NCBI GenBank assembly: GCA_016296205.1
Contig: JAEDJS010000021.1
Span: 1 to 28,931, forward strand
Source of the DNA: Treponema sp.
GTDB taxonomy: Bacteria > Spirochaetota > Spirochaetia > Treponematales > Treponemataceae
Direction of reading: 5' to 3'
Length of the DNA: 28,931 bases
Shown here piece by piece: positions 6,620 through 14,293 of the stretch (the first letter of the stretch is position 1; every line of letters starts with the position of its first letter). The position numbers and the translations under genes were made by a program. A model generated the notes under the pieces. The model was not told where the DNA came from. It saw only the letters and a list, made by a program, of their open reading frames with translations, and did not search any database.

Positions 6620-7462
6620 ATGTCAAGAATCGATGAAAATATTTTGGATGTTTACGCTAATCAAATTAAAAAAATTCCGCTTTTAACTCCACAGGAAGAA
6701 AACGAACTTGCTGTTTTGGCCCAAAAAGGCGATATTAATGCCCGCAATAAGATTCTTTCTGCAAATCTTCGTTTTGTTCTTAAAATTGCACAGAAATATT
6801 CAAAAAGTCAGATGGAATTAGAAGATCTGGTAAGCGAAGGAAATCTTGGGCTGATTAATGCCATTGAACACTTTAACCCAGAAATGGGAAATCATTTTAT
6901 TTCTTATGCTGTATTCTGGATTAGACAGAGTATTCTTAAAGCTGTAGGTGAAAAATCCAGAGCAATTCGCTTGCCACAGAACAAGGCTTACGAGGTGAGT
7001 CAGGTTATTAAAGCCCGGGAAATGCTTCCAGAAATGGACAGTGAACAGGAAATTAAAGAAATTGGTCTTATGCTTGATATGAAAAATTCGGAAGTAAAAG
7101 AATTGCTGCAATTTAGTAAAGATATGCTGAGTCTTGATGCGCCTGCTGCAAAGGATGGGGAAAGTTCCTATACTTTGGGACAGCTTTTGGAAGACCAGAC
7201 ATATTCTACTCCAGAAGCTGCTTTTATGAGCAAATCTTTTAATGATGATATACGTCAGCTGGTAGAAAATCTTCCGGGAAAAGAAAGTGAAGTTATTTCA
7301 ATGCGATTTGGACTTTATGGCCAGGAACCAAAAAGTCTTCAGGAAATTGGTAATAAATTTGATCTTTCCAAGGAACGTGTAAGACAGATAGAAAAGAAAG
7401 CAATTTTTGATCTCAGTAAAAAAACAAAAGCGGCTTCACTTAGAGAATTCTTTGTAGCTTAA
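6620..7462 (+). CDS. Sigma-70 family factor, group 2/RpoS-like
   Basis: This RNA polymerase sigma subunit directs promoter choice. Region 1.2 starts at about residue 6 (DENILDVYANQIKKIPLLTP). Region 2 follows (ARNKILSANLRFVLKIAQKY, LVSEGNLGLINAIEHFNPEM, then FISYAVFWIRQSI for -10 recognition and melting). Region 3 is at about 120-170, and region 4 ends with the helix-turn-helix SLQEIGNKFDLSKERVRQIE. At 280 residues it lacks region 1.1 and the large non-conserved insert of the housekeeping factor, so it fits an alternative, RpoS-like sigma better than the main RpoD. The ribosome site is GTGAGGTG. The upstream sigma-54 match suggests RpoN control, comparable to the known RpoN-RpoS cascade of Borrelia. 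Its last 27 bases overlap the end of recG on the other strand. Confidence 0.9.
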   Translation: MSRIDENILDVYANQIKKIPLLTPQEENELAVLAQKGDINARNKILSANLRFVLKIAQKYSKSQMELEDLVSEGNLGLINAIEHFNPEMGNHFISYAVFWIRQSILKAVGEKSRAIRLPQNKAYEVSQVIKAREMLPEMDSEQEIKEIGLMLDMKNSEVKELLQFSKDMLSLDAPAAKDGESSYTLGQLLEDQTYSTPEAAFMSKSFNDDIRQLVENLPGKESEVISMRFGLYGQEPKSLQEIGNKFDLSKERVRQIEKKAIFDLSKKTKAASLREFFVA

Positions 7463-9655
7463 AAAAGCATCGTAACGGGCCTGAATAAGAATGTCTTTGT
7501 CCCGGGCAAGGTCAGAAATGCCCAGCTGCAGATAACCGCTTTGCTGGGTGCCTAAAACTTCGCCAGGTCCTCTAAGCCTTAAATCTTCTTCGGCAATAAC
7601 AAAACCGTCGGAATTTTCGTAAATGGCCTTCATTCTGTCTATTCCGGTTTTAGTTATATTTTTGCTGTAAATTAAGAAACAATAACTTTGGAGACTGCTT
7701 CTTCCAACTCTACCACGCAACTGGTGAAGTTCGGCAAGACCAAATTTGTCTGCGTTATCAATTACAATACAAGTGGCATTAGGAACATCAACTCCAACTT
7801 CTACAACTGTTGTGGCAACTATTACCTGAATTTTATTTTCCCGGAAATCCTGTAAAATTTGACTTTGCTCATCTTCTGGAATTTTCCCGTGAATCAGTGC
7901 AACTTTATGTCTTGTAAAAACATTCTGTGAAAGATGCTGGAACATTTTTTGAGCACTTTTGAGTTCACTTTTGCCGGGGTCTTCAAAATTTAAAGTTTCG
8001 CAGTTATCTTCCTGGGGTAAATCACTTTGGGGCAGAACATCGGATTCGTAAATTCTAGGATAAACAAAATATGCCTGATGCCCTTTTTCCAGTTCTTTTG
8101 CAACTTGCCGGTAAACTGCATCTTCGTTTCCTTCTTTTGTAAGATGAGTTTCTATTGTTTTGCGTCCTTCAGGCATTGTGCGGATAATACTTATATCAAG
8201 GTCCCCAAAAGCAGTAAGTGCAAGGGTTTGGGGAATTGGTGTGGCACTCATCATTAAAACATCCGGCGAGTGAGTAAGGCCATTGTTTGTGATTCGTCCT
8301 TTAGCAATTATTGATTCTCTCTGGCTTACTCCAAAACGATGCTGTTCATCAATAATTGCCAGCTTGAGATTAAAATAGTTTACGTTTGTGCTGAATAGTG
8401 CATGTGTTCCGCAGACAATATTTACTGAACCAACCTTTAATGCTTCAAGAACTGGATTTCTGCCTTTTGCTTTTAAATTTCCGCTTAAAAATGCAACGTT
8501 AATTCCAAGAGGCTGTAAAAGATCTGCAGTTTTGTTGGCATGCTGTTTTGCAAGAATTTCAGTTGGTGCAAGAAAAGCAACTTGTCCCCCATAGTCGATT
8601 ATTCTAAGGGCCGCAAAAAGTGCAACCATTGTTTTTCCGCTTCCAACATCTCCCTGCAATAGCCTTTGCATGGAAAAAGGATTAGCAGTTAAGGATTCCG
8701 GTTTGTTGCAAAGTGCATTCCGGTCCATGGCACTTTTTTCCAGATCAATATTTATCTGATGAATCACTTTCTTCTGGTCGGCAGTAAGCCGGAACTTTAA
8801 ACTATCCAGGAGTTTTGCCTGATTTGGAGAAAGATTGATTTTAAATTCCTCATCCGTAACATTTATAATTTGTTCCTGAGGTGCTGAATAATTATCCAGG
8901 AATTCATCCAGGTCTGGAAGAGAACCACGATGTCTGGCTGTTCGTTCTGCCATTTTATATTCAAAAATGTAAAGTTCTTCGTAAATCAGAGTATGTTTTG
9001 CTTTCTGTGCTTCTTGAATAGAAAGGGGAAGGTGAATTTTTTCTAATGCGTCTTTTTTATGCATTAAACTGTGGCTTTGAATTATTTTTTCCGGAATTTC
9101 ATCATCAATTGAACGGCAGTATTGTTTTAAAGCGGTTTGAATTGTTTTGCGGAACACTTTTTGGGACAGACCTTCTGTGAGAGGATAAATAGGATAAATT
9201 TTGCTGCCTGGAACAGAAATATTTTTAAAATCATCCAGGTTTCCACAGTCTGAAATCTTTTCTAAATCAAAAGAAGTACATTGAATTTCATTGTATTTTA
9301 GTTCAAATTTTCCCGTTACCGCTGCAATAGAGCCTGGTGGAAATTGTTTTTCCAGAAAAGGCCGGTTAAAAGCAATGATGGAAGCACTTCCAGTACTGTC
9401 TTTAATTTTAATTTTTAGTGTTCTTGTTCGTCCGTAGCCAAAAAAAGAATGACCTGTTATCTGGCAGATAGTATGAACTTTAGAAACCGCAAACTGATTA
9501 ATGGGAGAAGGATTTGTTCTGTCGTCATAGTCTCTTGGATAAGTACTTAAAAGATCGCCGCAAGTAAAAATTCCCATTTTTGCAAAAAGTTTTGCTGTTT
9601 TTGGACCAACTCCGTCGAGGTTTTCTATTGATGCGTTAAGTTCATTTAATTTCAT
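7436..9655 (-). CDS. recG: ATP-dependent DNA helicase RecG
   Basis: RecG is a superfamily 2 helicase that regresses stalled replication forks and branch-migrates Holliday junctions. An N-terminal helix-hairpin segment (LDGVGPKTAKLFAKMGI) is followed by the OB-fold wedge domain (about 60-150). The motor has Walker A GDVGSGKT at about 335-342, motif II DEQH at about 435-438, MMSATPIPQTLAL as motif III, and the C-terminal RecG signature with ATTVVEVGVDVPNA and QLRGRVGRS. At 739 residues it is slightly longer than E. coli RecG (693). The reading frame is complete. It is the last gene of the dnaE-yggT-recG run, 19 bases after yggT, and it overlaps the sigma factor gene tail to tail by 27 bases. 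Confidence 0.97.
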   Translation of the reverse strand: MKLNELNASIENLDGVGPKTAKLFAKMGIFTCGDLLSTYPRDYDDRTNPSPINQFAVSKVHTICQITGHSFFGYGRTRTLKIKIKDSTGSASIIAFNRPFLEKQFPPGSIAAVTGKFELKYNEIQCTSFDLEKISDCGNLDDFKNISVPGSKIYPIYPLTEGLSQKVFRKTIQTALKQYCRSIDDEIPEKIIQSHSLMHKKDALEKIHLPLSIQEAQKAKHTLIYEELYIFEYKMAERTARHRGSLPDLDEFLDNYSAPQEQIINVTDEEFKINLSPNQAKLLDSLKFRLTADQKKVIHQINIDLEKSAMDRNALCNKPESLTANPFSMQRLLQGDVGSGKTMVALFAALRIIDYGGQVAFLAPTEILAKQHANKTADLLQPLGINVAFLSGNLKAKGRNPVLEALKVGSVNIVCGTHALFSTNVNYFNLKLAIIDEQHRFGVSQRESIIAKGRITNNGLTHSPDVLMMSATPIPQTLALTAFGDLDISIIRTMPEGRKTIETHLTKEGNEDAVYRQVAKELEKGHQAYFVYPRIYESDVLPQSDLPQEDNCETLNFEDPGKSELKSAQKMFQHLSQNVFTRHKVALIHGKIPEDEQSQILQDFRENKIQVIVATTVVEVGVDVPNATCIVIDNADKFGLAELHQLRGRVGRSSLQSYCFLIYSKNITKTGIDRMKAIYENSDGFVIAEEDLRLRGPGEVLGTQQSGYLQLGISDLARDKDILIQARYDAFLSYKEFSK

Positions 9656-9674
9656 CTGTTAACAAAAAAAATTA

Positions 9675-10283
9675 TTAAATCGGAAGCTTTAATAATAGCC
9701 AGTTGATTATTCCCATAAGAAGATTGCATAAAAGGTTTACACCGATTAAAACTAAAAGCAGAATGATAACCTGTTTTTTAGAAGGTGTACCGGAATAGTA
9801 TCTGTAAATTCCATCTTTATTTGTTGATTTTACAAATTTTGTAGTTACAGAGTTGATTACTTGATCTATTCTGCAAACAAAAATATTGTTTTCACCTTTA
9901 TTTGCAAAAAGCAATATTAATCTTATAATCAGTATAATGATAAAAAAAGAAATGATTGCTGCGAAAATCTGGAAAAACATGCTTGTAATCAGGGATAGCA
10001 AAAATCCTAATGTAATTTTACTGCCTGCAGCAATATTTCTAAAGATTAATGCGGCGGCACTTAATACACAAAGAGCAATAGCCGGAGAAAAATCAATGGA
10101 GCCGATTACTGCAAACTTAATCTTACGGAAAAAATTTAAAAAAGGATCGCAGCATTCATTTAGAAATTCCCCGAATTTTCCAGTATTCACAGGAATCCAT
10201 GTTAATAAAACCCTTAAGAGGCACATTGCACTGTAAATTCTGCAGGCTGTTGCAAGAATGTTAAAAATTGTTCTTAATATCAT
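9675..10283 (-). CDS. YggT-family integral membrane protein
   Basis: The sequence RVLLTWIPVNTGKFGEFLNE, then CCDPFLNFFRKIKF and IDFSPAIALCVLSAA, matches the YggT signature (short loop, DP, FR, then DFSP). There are four to five hydrophobic segments, at roughly 4-25, 65-85, 92-127 (long enough for two) and 172-200. The family is small, widespread and of poorly defined function, with links to cell division or osmotic tolerance in some bacteria. At 202 residues it may contain a second, diverged copy of the domain, as the longer family members do. It lies between dnaE (42 bases) and recG (19 bases) in the same direction, which predicts co-transcription but does not explain its role. Confidence 0.8.
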   Translation of the reverse strand: MILRTIFNILATACRIYSAMCLLRVLLTWIPVNTGKFGEFLNECCDPFLNFFRKIKFAVIGSIDFSPAIALCVLSAAALIFRNIAAGSKITLGFLLSLITSMFFQIFAAIISFFIIILIIRLILLFANKGENNIFVCRIDQVINSVTTKFVKSTNKDGIYRYYSGTPSKKQVIILLLVLIGVNLLCNLLMGIINWLLLKLPI

Positions 10284-10325
10284 ATTTCTAGTATACCAAT
10301 TATTTTTGTAAAAATCACTATTTTT

Positions 10326-13300
10326 TTATTCACACCACACATCTTCTACAAGCAGATTGTCTTTTATTTTATGCAGGAAATCTTTGTTGCAGTCTATCTG
10401 AAGTTTTGTATTTAAAGTCCATATTTTTCCGGAACATTCTTCGTGGAATACTACAGTGCAGTTCCCGTTTGAAGAATACAATAAGTCTTCAAGAAATCCA
10501 AGCTTCTGTCTGTCGCTTGTTCCAGGTTTAATTTGAATATGGATTGACTTAATGGAAGAAAGTTCAAGCTTTTCAAAATCCTCCAGACCTTCAATGGTAA
10601 AATTAGGCTGACCTTTCTGATTTAAGTCTGCTTTACCGCTAAAGGCATAAACTCCATCTTCCCGAATATGTGTTTTTACAGCCGCCCATGTGTCCGGGAA
10701 AAATACCAGGTCTATTGAATCGTTAAAATCTTCCAGTTTGCCAAAGGCCATTTGCGAACCTTTTGAAGTTGTGATTTCGTGGAGATTTTTAAGCATTCCA
10801 ATGGCAATATATTTTGTTCCGGCATTTCTTATTTCTTTAAACGGAACTTTGTTTGCCTTCATTGTTTCTTTCTGCTGGTGAGTAATTTTTGCCAGACGTT
10901 CAAAGTTTTTGCTGTTGATTGTAGCAAATTTTTCCATAGGTTCTTTCCACTCATCCAGGGGGTGCCCAGAAACAAAACATCCGATAAGTTCAGCTTCCGC
11001 GTTGAGTTTCTGCATTTTTGGCCAGTCTTCTACCTGCTGGAATTCAAAATCAGCATAATCCTTGATTCCGGCCATTTCAAAAAGATTGCCCTGTTTGTCG
11101 TTTTTCTCGGACATTATTTTGCTTTCGTATTCAATGCAGCGTTCAAAGTTAAGCATGAGGGTTGCACGGTTCTGGTCAAGGTTGTCGAAGCCCCCGGTTT
11201 TGATAAGAACTTCAACTGCTTTTTTGTTAATTTTGTCTACAGCACAACGATCAATAAAATCAACAAAAGTCTTATAAGGCCCATTTTTTTTGCGCTCTTC
11301 AACAATCTGGCGGGCTGCTTCTGTTCCCATGCCTTTAATTCCCCGCAGACCAAAAATAATGTGACCGTCAACAACGTCAAAGTTAATGTCTGAACGGTTA
11401 ACATCCGGCGGGTCAACTGGAATTCCCATTCTGCGGGCTTCTTCTATGTAGACTGGAAGTGTATCTGTTGAGGTAATTTCATTTGTAAGGTTAGCGGCCA
11501 TGTATTCGGCAGGTCTGTTTGCCTTAAGATAACCTGTTCTGTAGGCAAGAACAGAGTAGGCGGCTGCGTGGGATTTGTTGAATCCGTATCCAGCAAAAGG
11601 AACCATGATGTCAAAAATTTCTTCTGCATGTTCTTTTGAATGTCCGTTTTTAAGGGCTCCTTCAACAAAGTCAACTTTTTTGGCATCAAGAACTTCTTTT
11701 TTCTTTTTACCCATAGCACGTCTGAGCATATCAGCACCACCAAGGGAGAACCCGGAAATAATCTGGGCAACTTTCATAACCTGTTCCTGGTAAACCATAA
11801 CACCGTAAGTTTCTTTAAGGAGATCTTCAAGGGAATCGTCTGGATATTTTACTGTTTCTGGTTTCCATTTGCCTTCGATATATTTTGGAATATAATCAAG
11901 AGGTCCCGGACGATATAAGGCATTTAACGCAACAAGTTCTTCTATACAGCGTGGCTGACAGTCCCGGAGAATTTTCTGCATTCCTGGACTTTCAAACTGG
12001 AAGATGGCAACTGAATCCCCCCGGCAGAAAAGGTCAAATGTTTTTTCGTCTGTTTCACTTACATTGGCACAGATAAATTCCGGTTCATCAGGAGCTTTGT
12101 GACGGTTAATAATATCTTCTGCATATCGGATAATAGAAAGAGTTTTTAGACCAAGGTAGTCAAATTTAACAAGGCCGCAAGGTTCAATAATATCCATTGT
12201 ATACTGAACTGCTGTTTCTCCTGTTTTGGCATCTTTATAAACCGGTGCCCAGTCTGGCAGTGGAGTAAGACCAATAACCATTCCTGATGCATGGAGACCT
12301 GTGTTTCTGATACAGCCTTCCAGTTTAAGAGCAAGTTCAAAAAGTTTTTTGTAGGCCGGATCGTCTTTGTAAGGAATTAATTTACCGTTATCCGGATTTT
12401 TTTCGTCTGGTTCTGTAAAACAGTCTTTTAGTTTTGCCTTTGGATTATCTGGAACACATTCTTTGAGTCGTGCTACATCAGAAAGTGGAATTCCCAGAAT
12501 TCGGCCAACGTCTGCAAGACAGTTTTTTGGTTTAAGAGTACCAAATGTTACAATATGACCAACGTTTTCGTCGTGGTAAAGATCTCTTGTGTGCTGAATA
12601 ATATCCTGTCTAAAGTCGAAGTCCATGTCAACGTCAAAGTCAGGCATACTTACACGTTCAGGGTTAAGGAATCGTTCAAAAATCAATCCGTAGCGGAAAG
12701 GGTCAATATCTGTAATTCCAAGACAGTAGGCAACAAGTGAACCAGCACCGGAACCTCGTCCAGGACCAATTGGCATGTAAGGTTTTTCTCGATTATTAAC
12801 ATTGTCCCAGGTTGATTTTGACCAGTTGATGAATTCCCAAACAATAAGGAAGTAGCCTGAAAATCCCATTGAGAAAATAATACCAATTTCGTATTCCATT
12901 CTTTCTCGGATTTCTGGAGTGATTTCCTTGTACCGTTTTCGCAATCCTTCTTCCACAAGATGGCGTACATAATCGTTCTGGTTTTTCTGATAATCGTCAC
13001 CGTGGCGCTGATATTCTTTTGGAAGTTCAAACCGGGGAAGTGTTCCTTTTAATTCCTGTGTTGAATACTGGTGAATGTGAAGATCGCACATATTGGCAAT
13101 TTTAACAGTGTTGTCCATGGCTTCCTGGATAATTGAATCATCAACTCCCTGAATTCCCTTTAGAACCTGGCGCATTTCATCTTCTGTTTTAAAATACCAT
13201 TCGCTTTTGCCTTCCCCCATTGTCTGATGAGGTTCATACAATTTGTTTCCAAAGGCAATACATCTGAGTGCATCCTGAGCTTCTGCGTCTTCTTTGTTCA

Positions 13301-14000
13301 GATAGTGAATATCATTTGTAAGAACAAGAGGAATATTTAAATCTTTTGCAAGCTTTATAAGCTTTGGCGTAACTTCCAGCTGGTCTTCAAGGCCGTGATT
13401 CTGCAATTCAATATAATAGTGATCAGGACCAAAAAGATCTCTGTATTTTGCGGCAACCTGGTAGGCTTCTTCATCTAGTCCTGCCATTAAAAGCTGTGGA
13501 ATTTCCCCCTGGATACATGCGGTACAGCAGATGATTCCTTCGTGATATTTCTGGAGAAGTTCAAAGTCGATTCTTGGCTTTCCGAAAGCAGTTCCTTCTG
13601 TATAACCAATAGAATTGAGCCAGCACATGTTTTTGTATCCAGTATCGTTCTGGCAAAGGAGAATAAGGTGGAAATATTTACAACCTTTTCCGTTTTTGCC
13701 GTAAGGTGCACGGTTCTGTTCAAGATGGCTGCCGTATGCAACATAAAATTCACAACCAACAATAGGGTTGATTCCGTTACAGTGGCATAAATGCTCAAAG
13801 TTTAATACTCCAAACATATTTCCGTGGTCTGTAAGAGCCAGTGCCGGCATTCTTAACTGTTTTGCCCTTCCTACCAGTTTGTCTATTTTAGCTTGTCCGT
13901 CAAGAATTGAATAGTCTGAGTGTACATGCAAGTGAACAAAATTGCTGACCGGTGTTCCCTCTGGAGCATCCGGCAGAACCATAGAACCGTAATCTGCCAT
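10326..14000 (-). CDS. dnaE: DNA polymerase III alpha subunit
   Basis: This is the replicative C-family polymerase (1224 aa). The N-terminal PHP domain starts with FVHLHVHSDYSILDG (21-35) and keeps TDHGNMFG and other metal-binding histidines. The palm holds GPGRGSGAGSLVAY and the catalytic aspartates PDFDVDMD at 453-460. The thumb/fingers include YQEQVM and GFNKSHAAAYS. A tandem helix-hairpin-helix and an OB-fold region close the C-terminus. No proofreading exonuclease insert is seen, so this is a DnaE rather than a PolC. The start ATG has GAGGAA eight bases upstream and a TTGAAT-17-TATAAT promoter. It is the first gene of the operon with yggT and recG. Confidence 0.98.
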   Translation of the reverse strand: MADYGSMVLPDAPEGTPVSNFVHLHVHSDYSILDGQAKIDKLVGRAKQLRMPALALTDHGNMFGVLNFEHLCHCNGINPIVGCEFYVAYGSHLEQNRAPYGKNGKGCKYFHLILLCQNDTGYKNMCWLNSIGYTEGTAFGKPRIDFELLQKYHEGIICCTACIQGEIPQLLMAGLDEEAYQVAAKYRDLFGPDHYYIELQNHGLEDQLEVTPKLIKLAKDLNIPLVLTNDIHYLNKEDAEAQDALRCIAFGNKLYEPHQTMGEGKSEWYFKTEDEMRQVLKGIQGVDDSIIQEAMDNTVKIANMCDLHIHQYSTQELKGTLPRFELPKEYQRHGDDYQKNQNDYVRHLVEEGLRKRYKEITPEIRERMEYEIGIIFSMGFSGYFLIVWEFINWSKSTWDNVNNREKPYMPIGPGRGSGAGSLVAYCLGITDIDPFRYGLIFERFLNPERVSMPDFDVDMDFDFRQDIIQHTRDLYHDENVGHIVTFGTLKPKNCLADVGRILGIPLSDVARLKECVPDNPKAKLKDCFTEPDEKNPDNGKLIPYKDDPAYKKLFELALKLEGCIRNTGLHASGMVIGLTPLPDWAPVYKDAKTGETAVQYTMDIIEPCGLVKFDYLGLKTLSIIRYAEDIINRHKAPDEPEFICANVSETDEKTFDLFCRGDSVAIFQFESPGMQKILRDCQPRCIEELVALNALYRPGPLDYIPKYIEGKWKPETVKYPDDSLEDLLKETYGVMVYQEQVMKVAQIISGFSLGGADMLRRAMGKKKKEVLDAKKVDFVEGALKNGHSKEHAEEIFDIMVPFAGYGFNKSHAAAYSVLAYRTGYLKANRPAEYMAANLTNEITSTDTLPVYIEEARRMGIPVDPPDVNRSDINFDVVDGHIIFGLRGIKGMGTEAARQIVEERKKNGPYKTFVDFIDRCAVDKINKKAVEVLIKTGGFDNLDQNRATLMLNFERCIEYESKIMSEKNDKQGNLFEMAGIKDYADFEFQQVEDWPKMQKLNAEAELIGCFVSGHPLDEWKEPMEKFATINSKNFERLAKITHQQKETMKANKVPFKEIRNAGTKYIAIGMLKNLHEITTSKGSQMAFGKLEDFNDSIDLVFFPDTWAAVKTHIREDGVYAFSGKADLNQKGQPNFTIEGLEDFEKLELSSIKSIHIQIKPGTSDRQKLGFLEDLLYSSNGNCTVVFHEECSGKIWTLNTKLQIDCNKDFLHKIKDNLLVEDVWCE

Positions 14001-14017
14001 AATATTTCCTCAACTTA

Positions 14018-14046
14018 ATTATACTAAGTATTTAAAATTTATTCAA
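14018..14046 (-). promoter_or_regulatory. Promoter of the dnaE-yggT-recG operon
   Basis: On the minus strand TTGAAT (14046-14041), a 17-bp spacer and TATAAT (14023-14018). The predicted start near 14011 leaves a short leader that just contains the GAGGAA ribosome site (14011-14006). Confidence 0.65.
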
Positions 14047-14108
14047 AGCGTTATCTACAAGTAATATAATCAAAAGTTTCCAAAAATCAAATAATTTTTT
14101 TTTCTGAG

Positions 14109-14162
14109 GATTGTGCCATAATCGGAGATTGTGCCATAATCGGAGATTGTGCCATAATCGGG
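14109..14162. repeat. Three 18-bp direct repeats between dnaE and the sensor gene
   Basis: The unit GATTGTGCCATAATCGGA occurs three times end to end (14109-14126, 14127-14144, 14145-14162), with only the last base altered in copy three. Each unit has inverted ends, GATT-N7-AATC, like an operator half-site pair. The array sits about 65 bp upstream of the dnaE promoter and 82 bp upstream of the promoter of the hydrogenase-like EAL gene. It could be a binding-site array or a simple minisatellite; sequence alone does not decide. Confidence 0.9.
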
Positions 14163-14243
14163 GAGAAAATTTGTATTTTGGCGGGGCAGGGTATAAAATA
14201 ATTCTAGAAATTTAACTATTTAATGGAAAAATCTTAAAAAAAA

Positions 14244-14273
14244 TTACAAAAAATTGTGAACTTGTGGTATAAT
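14244..14273 (+). promoter_or_regulatory. Promoter of the hydrogenase-like EAL gene
   Basis: TTACAA (14244-14249), an 18-bp spacer and TATAAT (14268-14273), 20 bp before the ATG. The expected start near 14280 gives a leader of about 14 bases. Only GGATTGGTG lies in it, a weak ribosome site. Confidence 0.55.
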
Positions 14274-14293
14274 ATATTCAGGATTGGTGATTT

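Noticed and set aside
10779..11393. 204-codon frame antisense to dnaE
   Set aside because: It lies wholly inside dnaE, lacks a recognisable domain or ribosome site, and is expected by chance opposite AT-rich coding DNA. The same applies to the long frames opposite leuA (25880-26410) and gltX (27345-27923).
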